Assembly: GCA_029779995.1 (NCBI GenBank)
Contig: JAKOZM010000049.1
Span: 1-6,667 of the forward strand
Direction of reading: 5' to 3'
DNA from: Actinomycetes bacterium
GTDB lineage: Bacteria > Actinomycetota > Actinomycetes > S36-B12 > UBA10799
DNA length: 6,667 bases
In this document: positions 1 to 5,593 of the stretch, piece by piece
Numbering within the stretch: position 1 is the first letter of the stretch
How the letters are laid out: every line of letters begins with the position of its first letter
The notes under the pieces: model-generated
What the model was told of the DNA's origin: nothing
Database searches by the model: none
The model's input: only the letters and a program-made list of their open reading frames with translations
Program-made: the position numbers and the translations under genes

Positions 1-213
1 GGCGCGGTACTCCACGATCGCCTGGGTGGTGGCTGCGATGTGGGCGTCGTTGAAGGAGGTCTTGAAGCTGCTGCCCCGGTGGCCCGACGTACCGAAACTG
101 ACCTGCTGACCGGGATCGTCGGGGTCGGGGACATCGGTGTAGTACGCGGTGATCAGGCGTGCGACGTCGACGAGGTCATCGGGTTGGGCAGGCGTGCCGG
201 CGCGGGGGTCCAT
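1..213 (-). CDS. pgm: Alpha-D-glucose phosphate-specific phosphoglucomutase, N-terminal part
   Basis: This is the first 71 codons of a phosphoglucomutase, which interconverts glucose 1-phosphate and glucose 6-phosphate in the cytoplasm and so links glycolysis to glycogen, trehalose and cell-wall sugar synthesis. The rest lies beyond the left edge. The reading frame begins MDPRAGTPAQPDDLVDVARL and carries VSFGTSGHRGSSFKTSFN at about residues 38-55, the conserved N-terminal GTSGHRG block of this family. It is followed by HIAATTQAIVEYR, which lines up with the E. coli enzyme's HILAIAQAIAEER. The catalytic phosphoserine loop would be further downstream and is not visible. The ATG at 213 is chosen because a TACCCT box sits 8 bases upstream, suggesting a leaderless message. 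An in-frame TTG at 222 would give an MATMDPRAG start closer to the E. coli MAIHNRAG, but it overlaps that box. The gene diverges from the methyltransferase at 245. Confidence 0.93.
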   Translation of the reverse strand, partial: MDPRAGTPAQPDDLVDVARLITAYYTDVPDPDDPGQQVSFGTSGHRGSSFKTSFNDAHIAATTQAIVEYRA

Positions 214-221
214 GGTTGCCA

Positions 222-227
222 AGGGTA
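222..227 (-). promoter_or_regulatory. Probable -10 box of leaderless pgm
   Basis: On the minus strand this reads TACCCT, matching the actinobacterial TAnnnT pattern, and is separated from the pgm ATG by 8 bases (TGGCAACC). Transcription would then start at or within a base or two of the start codon. No Shine-Dalgarno sequence precedes the ATG, which agrees with a leaderless transcript. No good -35 is seen. The 12-mer TACCCTTGGCAA is shared exactly with the promoter of the DNA glycosylase gene at 3382. Confidence 0.55.
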
Positions 228-244
228 GTCGCGGTGGGTGTTGA

Positions 245-814
245 ATGGCAGACGTGGATGCGCACGCCTGGGACGACCGATACGCCGCCGAAGACCGAGT
301 GTGGGGAGGTGAGCCGAACCGTTTCGTCGTGCAGTACCTCGGCGATCTGCCACCAGGGTCGGCCATCGATCTCGGTGCCGGTGAAGGCCGAAACTCCGTG
401 TGGCTGGCGCAGCAGGGGTGGGACGTCACAGCCGTCGACTTTTCGGCCACGGGCTTGCGCAAGGCGAGGCAGATGGCCAGCGAAGCCGGGGTTCCCCTGG
501 CCACTGTGGCCGAGGATGTCAGCGCTTTCGACCCGACGGTCCCGGTGGATCTGGTGCTGCTGTGCTATCTGCAGATCCCCGATGAGCACCAGATCGCTCT
601 GCTGCGCCGGTTGCCTGACTGGCTGCACGAGGGTGGGGCGGTGTTCGTGGTCGCCCATGACAAGGCGAACACGGTCGGTGGGCCGCCGGACCCGGCGGTG
701 CGGTACTCCGTGGAGCAGACCGTGGCTGCGCTCGAGGGCCTGCGCATCGACGTCGCCGAGGTGCTCGACCGCGACGGAGCCCTGGACACGGTGGTGCTGG
801 CGGTGAAGGCCTGA
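245..814 (+). CDS. Class I SAM-dependent methyltransferase
   Basis: This is a 189-residue cytosolic methyltransferase of the small Rossmann-fold type; the substrate is unknown. The N-terminus (WDDRYAAEDRVWGGEPNRFV, residues 9-28) is the lead-in typical of TehB/thiopurine-methyltransferase-like and MT-11-type proteins. Motif I, the SAM-binding glycine loop, is AIDLGAGEGRN at 40-50. The acidic residue after strand 2 that usually holds the SAM ribose is D65 in VTAVDFS. The motif IV strand is around 101-109 (VDLVLLCYL), and a post-motif strand lies near 131-138 (GAVFVVAH). The length is normal for the family, so the gene looks intact. The ATG at 245 is the only start giving the full conserved N-terminus. 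A weak GGTGGG lies just upstream, with no clear -10 at leaderless spacing. It diverges from pgm across 31 bp and ends in a convergent gap with the AI-2E permease. It could act on a small molecule or an oxyanion such as tellurite; the sequence does not decide. Confidence 0.88.
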   Translation: MADVDAHAWDDRYAAEDRVWGGEPNRFVVQYLGDLPPGSAIDLGAGEGRNSVWLAQQGWDVTAVDFSATGLRKARQMASEAGVPLATVAEDVSAFDPTVPVDLVLLCYLQIPDEHQIALLRRLPDWLHEGGAVFVVAHDKANTVGGPPDPAVRYSVEQTVAALEGLRIDVAEVLDRDGALDTVVLAVKA

Positions 815-822
815 CCGGTCAG
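811..822. repeat. 12-bp perfect palindrome at the methyltransferase stop codon
   Basis: CTGACCGGTCAG reads identically on both strands and contains the TGA stop of the methyltransferase. It has no loop and no T-run, so it is not a standard terminator. It may be a protein site or chance. Confidence 0.4.
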
Positions 823-842
823 TAGTGCTGGTCCCAGCCGCG

Positions 843-985
843 TTGTCGCAGTAGGTGCCGTCGGGCATGCGCACATCGGTCATGGTCGTGCTGGTGAAGT
901 TCGCCTCAGACGGTACATGCGCGCGTTTACCAGGTCCAACCGTGCGTGCTGGCCGTTGACGGCGAAGAGGACCGACCACGGCTGC
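843..985 (-). pseudogene. Possible decayed coding remnant in the convergent gap
   Basis: The gap between the methyltransferase and the permease has no intact gene, but minus-strand frames give protein-like stretches that do not join. One frame reads SQPWSVLFAVNGQHARLDLV (about 926-985) and ends at a stop near 890. A second frame reads SEANFTSTTMTDVRMPDG followed by TYCDN (about 843-912). A third ends RQRGWDQHY at a TGA near 822. The segment around PDGTYCD is loosely like the PAGTYCD edge strand in C-terminal beta domains of secreted alpha-amylases, but this is a resemblance only. Two frameshifts would be needed to read one protein. It could equally be non-coding GC-rich DNA. Confidence 0.18.
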
Positions 986-989
986 GAGG

Positions 990-1029
990 GGTGCTGGCCA
1001 TGGGCGACATCGCGCCCATGGCCAGCACC
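990..1029. repeat. Perfect 17-bp inverted repeat with 6-nt loop
   Basis: The left arm (990-1006, GGTGCTGGCCATGGGCG) and right arm (1013-1029, CGCCCATGGCCAGCACC) are exact reverse complements around the loop ACATCG. It lies between convergent genes, where a bidirectional terminator is expected, and would form a very stable RNA hairpin in either direction. It lacks a T-tract on both sides, so it is not a classical intrinsic terminator. It could be a factor-dependent or T-less actinobacterial terminator, or a palindromic repeat family. Confidence 0.75.
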
Positions 1030-1044
1030 ACCGCGCAGCGGTGG
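1028..1044. repeat. Second small hairpin overlapping the first
   Basis: CCACCGC (1028-1034) and GCGGTGG (1038-1044) pair around a 3-nt loop GCA. It overlaps the end of the 17-bp repeat by two bases, so the two hairpins are nearly in tandem. It may add to transcription termination for the minus-strand permease, which ends at 1096. Confidence 0.5.
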
Positions 1045-1095
1045 CCCCCACCCGAGCCCTCACATGAGCCACGGTACTCGTGGCAGTGGCTGGGC

Positions 1096-2259
1096 TCAGG
1101 GGCCATCGACCGCAGAGGCAGGCCGCACATCAGTACCGCGCGTCGCGGCGCTCTCCAACACTTCGTGCCGCGGGAAGAACGCGGTTGCCACGCTCTGGAT
1201 GACGGCCGCTGCTGGCAGTGCCAGGAAGGCCCCAAGAGGCCCGAACATCGCCCCGCCGGCCAGCAGGGCGATCACGGCACTGGCCGGGGTCAGTTCCATG
1301 GTGCTGGCAGACACCTTTGGACTGATGACGTAGTCCTGGAAGGGAACCCATGCCGCAAGCACGACCACGAAGATCAGCGCGTGCATGGGGTTCTGGATCA
1401 GCAGGATGAGCAACGGCAGCGAGGCGGCGACGTAGGTCCCGATCATCGGCAGGAACTGGCTGACCAGGCCGTACCAGATCGCCAGAGCCACCGGATAGGG
1501 ACAGTCCAACAGCGTCAGCGCGATGCCGACCACCGTGCCGGCCAGGATCGACGTGAGGATGCGCGAATACAAATAGCCGCCGGTCTTGAACACCGCGATA
1601 TCCCAGGCCTGACCGACGACAGTCTGTGTGCCGGGCCTGAAGAAGGACAGCAGGAAGCGGCGGAATCGGTCTTGGTTGGCCAGCAGGAAGAAGGTGAATA
1701 GCAGGATCACGAAGAACTCGAACAGCCCGCCCACAATCGCGCTGGTGACGCTCAAGGCGCCGCCGGCCACGTCCGGGAGGTGCCCCTGCAGGGTGGTGAG
1801 GGCGCCCTGCAGGGTGCTGTTGTTGCTGGAAAGGTCGACGGTGACCCCGAAGTGGGCCAGGAAGTCCTTGACGGCTGCCAACGATTTGGGCACGTCATTG
1901 ACCATCTGCTCGGTCTCGCTGACGATCAACGGGGTCATCGCGGCGATGAGTCCGAGGACCGTGAAGATGAGGCCCAGCATGACCACGGCCGTGGCGAGCC
2001 CGCGTTTGAAATGGTGGGAGACCAGCCAGTTCACCGCCGGCGCCATCGCGAAGTACAGAAATGCCGCGATCGCCGCCCACCACAGCAGGTAGCGGACATG
2101 GCCCAGCAGGGTCAGCGCCGCCCAGGTCGTCAGGAGTAGCCCGATACCAATCGCGAACGCTTGCGCACTCCACGGCGGACGGGATTTCCGCATGGAGGCG
2201 GCCAGAGGTTCGCTGAGTGCGCCGGGTTCCAGGCTCGCCGGAGGCTCTTGTTTGCCCAT
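1096..2259 (-). CDS. AI-2E family transporter (PF01594) membrane protein
   Basis: This is a 387-residue polytopic inner-membrane protein of the AI-2E exporter / YdiK-PerM family. Members were linked to autoinducer-2 export and to sodium-proton antiport, but the substrate of most is unknown. A hydrophilic N-tail (1-30) is followed by a pair of membrane segments at about 34-53 and 58-80, and another at about 88-113. A soluble domain spans about 114-170 (SETEQMVNDVPKSLAAVKDF). Further segments lie at about 172-194, 230-252, 256-290 and 293-306, then VPFQDYVISPKV near 305-316 and a final glycine-rich segment at about 326-362 (LLAGGAMFGPLGAFLALPAA). The VISPKV and GPLGAFLALP blocks are family hallmarks. 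The ATG at 2259 is chosen because a longer frame runs back into the next gene, while TAGATT sits 7 bases before this ATG. It is separated by 73 bp from the upstream winged-helix gene and probably has its own promoter. Confidence 0.9.
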   Translation of the reverse strand: MGKQEPPASLEPGALSEPLAASMRKSRPPWSAQAFAIGIGLLLTTWAALTLLGHVRYLLWWAAIAAFLYFAMAPAVNWLVSHHFKRGLATAVVMLGLIFTVLGLIAAMTPLIVSETEQMVNDVPKSLAAVKDFLAHFGVTVDLSSNNSTLQGALTTLQGHLPDVAGGALSVTSAIVGGLFEFFVILLFTFFLLANQDRFRRFLLSFFRPGTQTVVGQAWDIAVFKTGGYLYSRILTSILAGTVVGIALTLLDCPYPVALAIWYGLVSQFLPMIGTYVAASLPLLILLIQNPMHALIFVVVLAAWVPFQDYVISPKVSASTMELTPASAVIALLAGGAMFGPLGAFLALPAAAVIQSVATAFFPRHEVLESAATRGTDVRPASAVDGP

Positions 2260-2266
2260 GGCGCTG

Positions 2267-2272
2267 AATCTA
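2267..2272 (-). promoter_or_regulatory. Probable -10 box of the AI-2E permease gene
   Basis: The minus strand reads TAGATT, then CAGCGCC, then ATG. The spacing puts the expected transcription start on the A of the start codon, and there is no Shine-Dalgarno sequence. No convincing -35 is visible 16-18 bp upstream. It lies in the 73-bp gap after the winged-helix gene, so the permease can be transcribed independently of it. Confidence 0.5.
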
Positions 2273-2332
2273 GCGGCCAAGTGCCTCGGGGGGTTGGCTG
2301 CGCAGTCGGCGCTTACAACGTGGGTCGTGTCG

Positions 2333-3370
2333 TCAGTTCCAGGTGAGCTCCGCGGTCTTGCCCAGGTAGCGGGCGTAATCGGCAAGGGGGGCTTCAAACG
2401 CTGATCGTGTGCTGGCATTCACGCTGCCCAACGGGGTCACGGTGATCACCACCTTCTTCGACAGCACCCGTTTTGACCAGGTGCCCAGGACGCGGCCACG
2501 ATGCACTGCCGTTGCGCGGAACATCCCGTTGCCACCCGGCACGACCGCCTGCATATCCTGCGGGCGCATGAACAGGCTGCGGTCCTTGAAGCCGAGCAGG
2601 TATTCATCGAAACCGGGGAGCAGCAGCGCCTCCGGGATCGGATCGATGTCGGCATCGACGTAGAACAGGTCGCCGTCGGAGCGCAGGTCGGCGGCCAATA
2701 CGCCGTTGCGGGCCGATGACATCGTGAGTCCGGTCCACCCTTGGAAGTCCTTGAGGGTCGTCGGGCCATGGCTACGGAAATACCTGCGGGCCAGAGTGGC
2801 GAGGGGATCCTGTGGCGTTCGCTGCTCGGGCGCCCACTGGTCCAGCAGCACGAAGGTCTGTTCGGAGCCCTCGTTGGGGCCGATGCAGGTGATGCCGAGT
2901 TGTGAGGTGTGCCAGAGCAGGTGGTAGGCGACCCGGTCGGTGTTGATGCCTGCCGCTTCCAGCGCGGTCCGACAGGCCGAGCGGGTGCGGGGTCCGTCCC
3001 GCAGGTACTCCTGCAGCACGTCAGCGGCCCGGTACACCGTCTGCTGGTCGAGCCCGAGGTTGTCCCAGCGCCGCTTCACCCCGGTGAATGCACGACGCCC
3101 GGTAAGGTCCAGCAGCCAGCGGGCGTTGGCCGGATGGACGAAATGAATCGTTCCCCGCATGGGCCAGGTCCGCAGGATCTCGCCGGCAGCGATGCTGGCG
3201 TCCACCTCGGATTCGGTCTGTCCGGTGCGCACGCCGATGGTCCACTTGCCGCTGCCGAGATCCTGGGCCTGCAGGGCTGCGAACCACTCCGTGACGTCCG
3301 CAGGCGACTCCCCGGTCCGGGTCAGGAGCAGGTTGGTCATACGTCGGGCGAGGATCTCGTCGGCGTCCAC
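2333..3370 (-). CDS. Winged-helix DNA-binding domain protein (HTH_42, AlkZ/YcaQ-like DNA glycosylase candidate)
   Basis: This 345-residue protein belongs to PF06224 (HTH_42), which includes AlkZ and AlkX (YcaQ), glycosylases that remove bulky alkylated bases and unhook interstrand crosslinks. The family hallmark RTWPMRGTIHFV is at about 67-78. ALQAQDL at 32-38 matches the QxQ catalytic motif position described for AlkZ, placing Q34 and Q36 as candidate catalytic residues. Further blocks are RRYFRSHGPTTLKDFQGWTG, the winged-helix region with AADLRSDGDLFYVD, and LLLPGFDEYLLGFKDRS, where a conserved aromatic-acidic segment is usual. The GTG at 3370 is chosen over a longer frame because the longer one would overlap the divergent glycosylase start, and TACGGT lies 7 bases before the GTG. 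The length is normal. Neighbouring an alkyladenine glycosylase gene supports a repair role. Many family members are annotated only as winged-helix proteins, so the activity is inferred. Confidence 0.85.
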   Translation of the reverse strand: MDADEILARRMTNLLLTRTGESPADVTEWFAALQAQDLGSGKWTIGVRTGQTESEVDASIAAGEILRTWPMRGTIHFVHPANARWLLDLTGRRAFTGVKRRWDNLGLDQQTVYRAADVLQEYLRDGPRTRSACRTALEAAGINTDRVAYHLLWHTSQLGITCIGPNEGSEQTFVLLDQWAPEQRTPQDPLATLARRYFRSHGPTTLKDFQGWTGLTMSSARNGVLAADLRSDGDLFYVDADIDPIPEALLLPGFDEYLLGFKDRSLFMRPQDMQAVVPGGNGMFRATAVHRGRVLGTWSKRVLSKKVVITVTPLGSVNASTRSAFEAPLADYARYLGKTAELTWN

Positions 3371-3377
3371 GCGCCCC

Positions 3378-3383
3378 ACCGTA
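3378..3383 (-). promoter_or_regulatory. Probable -10 box of the winged-helix/AlkZ-like gene
   Basis: The minus strand reads TACGGT followed by GGGGCGC and the GTG start, which fits a leaderless transcript. It shares two bases (3382-3383) with the plus-strand -10 box of the divergent glycosylase gene. No clear -35 is visible. Confidence 0.5.
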
Positions 3384-3387
3384 CCCT
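3382..3387 (+). promoter_or_regulatory. Probable -10 box of the DNA glycosylase gene
   Basis: TACCCT is followed by 8 bases (TGGCAAAC) and the GTG start at 3396, again leaderless in form. Any -35 would fall inside the first codons of the opposite gene; no good match is seen there. The 12-mer TACCCTTGGCAA is the same as in the pgm promoter. Confidence 0.5.
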
Positions 3388-3395
3388 TGGCAAAC

Positions 3396-3962
3396 GTGAC
3401 CGATCTGTTCGCGCAACTGCACCAGCCGGCCGAGGAGGTCGCGCCGCTGCTGCTCAACGCCGTGATCACCGATGGTCAGGTGACGATCCGGATCGTGGAG
3501 GTGGAGGCTTACGCGGGCGAGCGCGATCCGGCCAGCCATGCCTACCGAGGGCCCGGCGTGAAGAATGCCGTGATGTTCGGACCGCCGGGACGCGCTTACA
3601 TCTATCTCAGTTACGGGATGCACTGGTGTATGAACATCGTCTGCCATCCCGAGGGTGTGGGTGGGGGTGTGCTCTTGCGAGCCGGGGAGGTGGTGGCCGG
3701 CACGGAGGTCGCGCGGATGCGCCGAAATGGTCAGCGGGACTTGGCGCGCGGACCAGGCCGACTGGGTCAGGCACTGGGAGTGACCATGGCCGATTCCGGC
3801 GCCGATCTGCGCACGGGGCGGCTACGGCTGACCCCCGGCCCGCAGGCGCAGGTGATGCGCGGACCCCGGGTGGGGGTGAGTCAAGCAGCGGACCGGCCCT
3901 GGCGCTTCTGGATCGCCGCCGATCCATTCGTCAGCAACTACCGACGCAGTCCTCGGGCGTGA
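3396..3962 (+). CDS. 3-methyladenine (alkyladenine) DNA glycosylase, AAG/MPG family
   Basis: This is a 188-residue cytosolic base-excision repair enzyme of the Aag/Mpg family (PF02245), which flips out and cleaves alkylated or deaminated purines such as 3-methyladenine and hypoxanthine. The catalytic segment RIVEVEAYAGERDPASH (32-48) aligns with human AAG RIVETEAYLGPEDEAAH. This makes E37 the general base, Y39 the stacking tyrosine and H48 the base-pocket histidine. The block AYIYLSYGMHWCMNIVCHPE at 67-86 and GVLLRAGE at 91-98 are also hallmarks, as are RGPGRLGQALGVT near 118-130 and RPWRFWI near 167-173. The GTG at 3396 gives the family's usual N-terminal start (DLFAQLHQPAEEVAPLLL) and sits 8 bases after TACCCT. 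A longer upstream frame is only the shadow of the opposite gene. The end is 3 bp from the convergent mycoredoxin gene. Confidence 0.95.
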   Translation: MTDLFAQLHQPAEEVAPLLLNAVITDGQVTIRIVEVEAYAGERDPASHAYRGPGVKNAVMFGPPGRAYIYLSYGMHWCMNIVCHPEGVGGGVLLRAGEVVAGTEVARMRRNGQRDLARGPGRLGQALGVTMADSGADLRTGRLRLTPGPQAQVMRGPRVGVSQAADRPWRFWIAADPFVSNYRRSPRA

Positions 3963-3965
3963 CGG

Positions 3966-4199
3966 TCAGGTCTGCAGGGCCGCCAGGACCTGGTGAATGC
4001 TGGGGTTGGTCATCGCAGTGCCGTTCGGCAGCAAGACCGTCGGAACGATGTGATTACCACCGTTGACAGAGCCGACGAATTCGGCAGCACCCGGGTCCTC
4101 CTCGATGTTGACCTCACTGAAAGCGACCCCGTAACGCTGCAGCTGAGACTTCAGGCGCACGCAGTAGCCGCACCAGGATGTCGTGTACATCGTCAACAT
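3966..4199 (-). CDS. Mycoredoxin-like glutaredoxin
   Basis: This is a 77-residue glutaredoxin-fold protein that probably reduces mycothiol mixed disulfides in the cytoplasm, using mycothiol in place of glutathione. The redox motif is C10-G-Y-C13 in MYTTSWCGYC, with the cis-proline loop IVPT at about 51-54 and the thiol-cofactor-binding end LPNGTAMTNPS at about 57-67. The SVNGGNHIVPTV block is characteristic of Mrx1-type proteins rather than of glutathione-dependent ones. The ATG at 4199 is chosen because it gives a short lead-in as in known mycoredoxins; an ATG nine bases later is possible. GGAAG precedes it by two bases, which is close for the first ATG and about 11 for the second. It lies 49 bp after ygfZ and may be the last gene of that operon. 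It runs convergent to the DNA glycosylase with a 3-bp gap and no terminator between. Confidence 0.9.
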   Translation of the reverse strand: MLTMYTTSWCGYCVRLKSQLQRYGVAFSEVNIEEDPGAAEFVGSVNGGNHIVPTVLLPNGTAMTNPSIHQVLAALQT

Positions 4200-4248
4200 G
4201 TCTTCCAGAATCGACCCATTTGCCCGAGTCCGCATCCGCAGTCTGCAA

Positions 4249-5163
4249 TTAAAGGTCGGCGGCGACGATCTGTTCCTGGCTCAGCGCGATGCCACCGGCG
4301 CTCAGTTGCTCATCGATCGGGATGGAGCGCTTCAGCAGGGCGAGCCCAATCGGTCCCAGTTCGTAATGGTGGGCCACGGAACCGACCCTGCCAACGACGC
4401 GCTCGCCGCGCACGATCTCCACGCCTGGGTCCGGAAGCGCACCGTCGAAATGCGCAAGGATCAGTCGGCGCGGCGGCCGGCCCATGTTGTGAAGGCGCGC
4501 CACGGTCTCCTGCCCGCGATAGCACCCCTTGGCCAGGTGAACCGCGGGACCGATCATGCCCATCTCATGGGGCAGAGTCTTGGAGTCGGTGTCGACACCG
4601 ACCTGCGGCACGCCGGCCGCGATCCGCAGCGCGTCGTACGCCCATTGGCTGGCCGGTGCCTCGTCGGGGTGCCAACCGATCACCTCGGCACCCACGAAGG
4701 TGCCGGGTCGCTGCGGCACGTACTTGGCCGCCGAACCGCCGCGATCCGTCCCGGACTCCGTCGATCCCAGACCTGCGAACTCCGCGGGGATCAACCACGT
4801 GGGATGGTCAGCGACGACCTCGCGGCGGGGCACCCAGAACACCTGCTCCTCGGCACGTTCCACGTGCACGTCCATCAGGAACCGCATGCCGTCGAGGTAC
4901 TTCTGCAGGGCCTCGGCGCTGTCGGCCAGCACGATCAGCCAGGTCGTGTCCGCGCTGTCCACAACATGCAGGTCGTACTCGATGTGACCATGCGGGTCCA
5001 GGATCAGCGTCTGGGTGCTGACGCCGGGCAGGACGTGCTGTGAGGTCAGGGAGTCCAGCCACGAGATCCGGTCGGTGCCCCGCAGGCACAGGACGGCCCG
5101 ATCGGTCAGCGGGACGTAGGAATGCCCGGCGACCAGGGCCTTCTGCTGCGCGAAGGGGTTCAT
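4249..5163 (-). CDS. ygfZ: YgfZ/GcvT-like folate-binding protein
   Basis: This is a 304-residue cytosolic protein of the YgfZ family, folate-dependent proteins related to the glycine-cleavage T protein that help assemble or repair iron-sulfur clusters in certain enzymes. The diagnostic signature is KGCYRGQE at 212-219 with the conserved cysteine C214, followed by TVARLHNMGRPPRRL. The N-terminal GcvT-like part includes RGTDRISWLDSLTSQHV (28-44) and ILDPHGHIEYDL (54-65). The C-terminal barrel includes VVGRVGSVAHHYELGPIGLALLKR. The length is typical of the longer actinobacterial versions. The ATG at 5163 lies 7 bp after the stop of the Fur-family gene. No strong Shine-Dalgarno sequence is seen, so translational coupling is likely. 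Its placement after a haem-binding protein and a metal regulator fits a role in iron or Fe-S maintenance, which is an inference. Confidence 0.92.
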   Translation of the reverse strand: MNPFAQQKALVAGHSYVPLTDRAVLCLRGTDRISWLDSLTSQHVLPGVSTQTLILDPHGHIEYDLHVVDSADTTWLIVLADSAEALQKYLDGMRFLMDVHVERAEEQVFWVPRREVVADHPTWLIPAEFAGLGSTESGTDRGGSAAKYVPQRPGTFVGAEVIGWHPDEAPASQWAYDALRIAAGVPQVGVDTDSKTLPHEMGMIGPAVHLAKGCYRGQETVARLHNMGRPPRRLILAHFDGALPDPGVEIVRGERVVGRVGSVAHHYELGPIGLALLKRSIPIDEQLSAGGIALSQEQIVAADL

Positions 5164-5170
5164 GGCAGTG

Positions 5171-5593
5171 TCAACGTCCCGGTTCAGATGGTTGTTCCGC
5201 GCACTCGGCGCACAAGCCTGGCAGGGACATGTAGTCGACATCGGCCCGGAAACCGTGTGCCGCGCGGACTCCGGCTTTGAGACCGTCGGCCAACTCGATG
5301 CTGGCCGACCACTGCCGTTGGCACCGCTGGCATACGAGGTGCAGGTGGGGCTTCGGGTCGACGGCGTGGTAGACGGGCGGCCCGTGCCCCATGTGCGTGT
5401 GACTGATCATGCCGCAGTCGACGAGCACCTCCAGCGCGCGGTACACCGTCGAGAGGTCCACGTCCGGCAGGTCGGCAGCGATCTGTTCGGGCGTCGAGTG
5501 GCGCAGTCGCTGCACGGCGTCCCACACGGCGAACCGTTGCGCAGTGCGCCGGTAGCCGTGCTCGCGCAAGGCGGCGTCGAAGCGGTCAGTCAA
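5171..5593 (-). CDS. Fur-family metal-responsive transcriptional regulator
   Basis: This is a 140-residue dimeric repressor of the Fur/Zur/PerR/Nur superfamily. The winged-helix part is at about 3-75: the helix GYRRTAQRFAVWDAV at 13-27 and the recognition helix STVYRALEVLVDCG at 48-61. The dimer and metal domain has HLHLVCQRC (83-91) and CAEC (128-131), together a four-cysteine structural zinc site. H83, H85, E100 and H113 are candidates for the second site. Extra histidines H65, H67, H70 and H76 in SHTHMGHGPPVYH may form the sensing site. The regulated metal (iron, zinc, nickel) or peroxide cannot be decided. The TTG at 5593 is chosen because it gives the family's usual short N-tail and no ATG or GTG fits. 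It overlaps the nitrobindin gene's end by 8 nt, so the two are translationally coupled. The product may also control its own operon. Confidence 0.92.
   Translation of the reverse strand: MTDRFDAALREHGYRRTAQRFAVWDAVQRLRHSTPEQIAADLPDVDLSTVYRALEVLVDCGMISHTHMGHGPPVYHAVDPKPHLHLVCQRCQRQWSASIELADGLKAGVRAAHGFRADVDYMSLPGLCAECAEQPSEPGR

Noticed and set aside
176..1072. Minus-strand open frame of 298 codons
   Set aside because: Most of it is antisense to the clear methyltransferase, and its sequence is low-complexity and arginine-rich, typical of a shadow frame in GC-rich DNA.
2260..2418. N-terminal 53-codon extension of the AI-2E permease
   Set aside because: It would cross the 73-bp gap and overlap the end of the AlkZ-like gene. 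The ATG at 2259 has a fitting -10 box, and the extension has no family similarity.
2909..4066. Plus-strand open frame of 385 codons
   Set aside because: It overlaps the AlkZ-like gene, the DNA glycosylase and part of mycoredoxin, all with recognisable motifs. Its own product shows no motif.
3993..5043. Long plus-strand frames over 3993-5021 and 4183-5043
   Set aside because: Both are antisense to the mycoredoxin and YgfZ genes, which carry family signatures; the plus-strand products are arginine- and proline-rich without motifs.
5169..5174. TTGACA on the minus strand just before ygfZ as a -35 box
   Set aside because: No -10-like sequence follows 16-18 bases downstream, and any transcript would start inside ygfZ. 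It arises from the end of the Fur gene and the junction.
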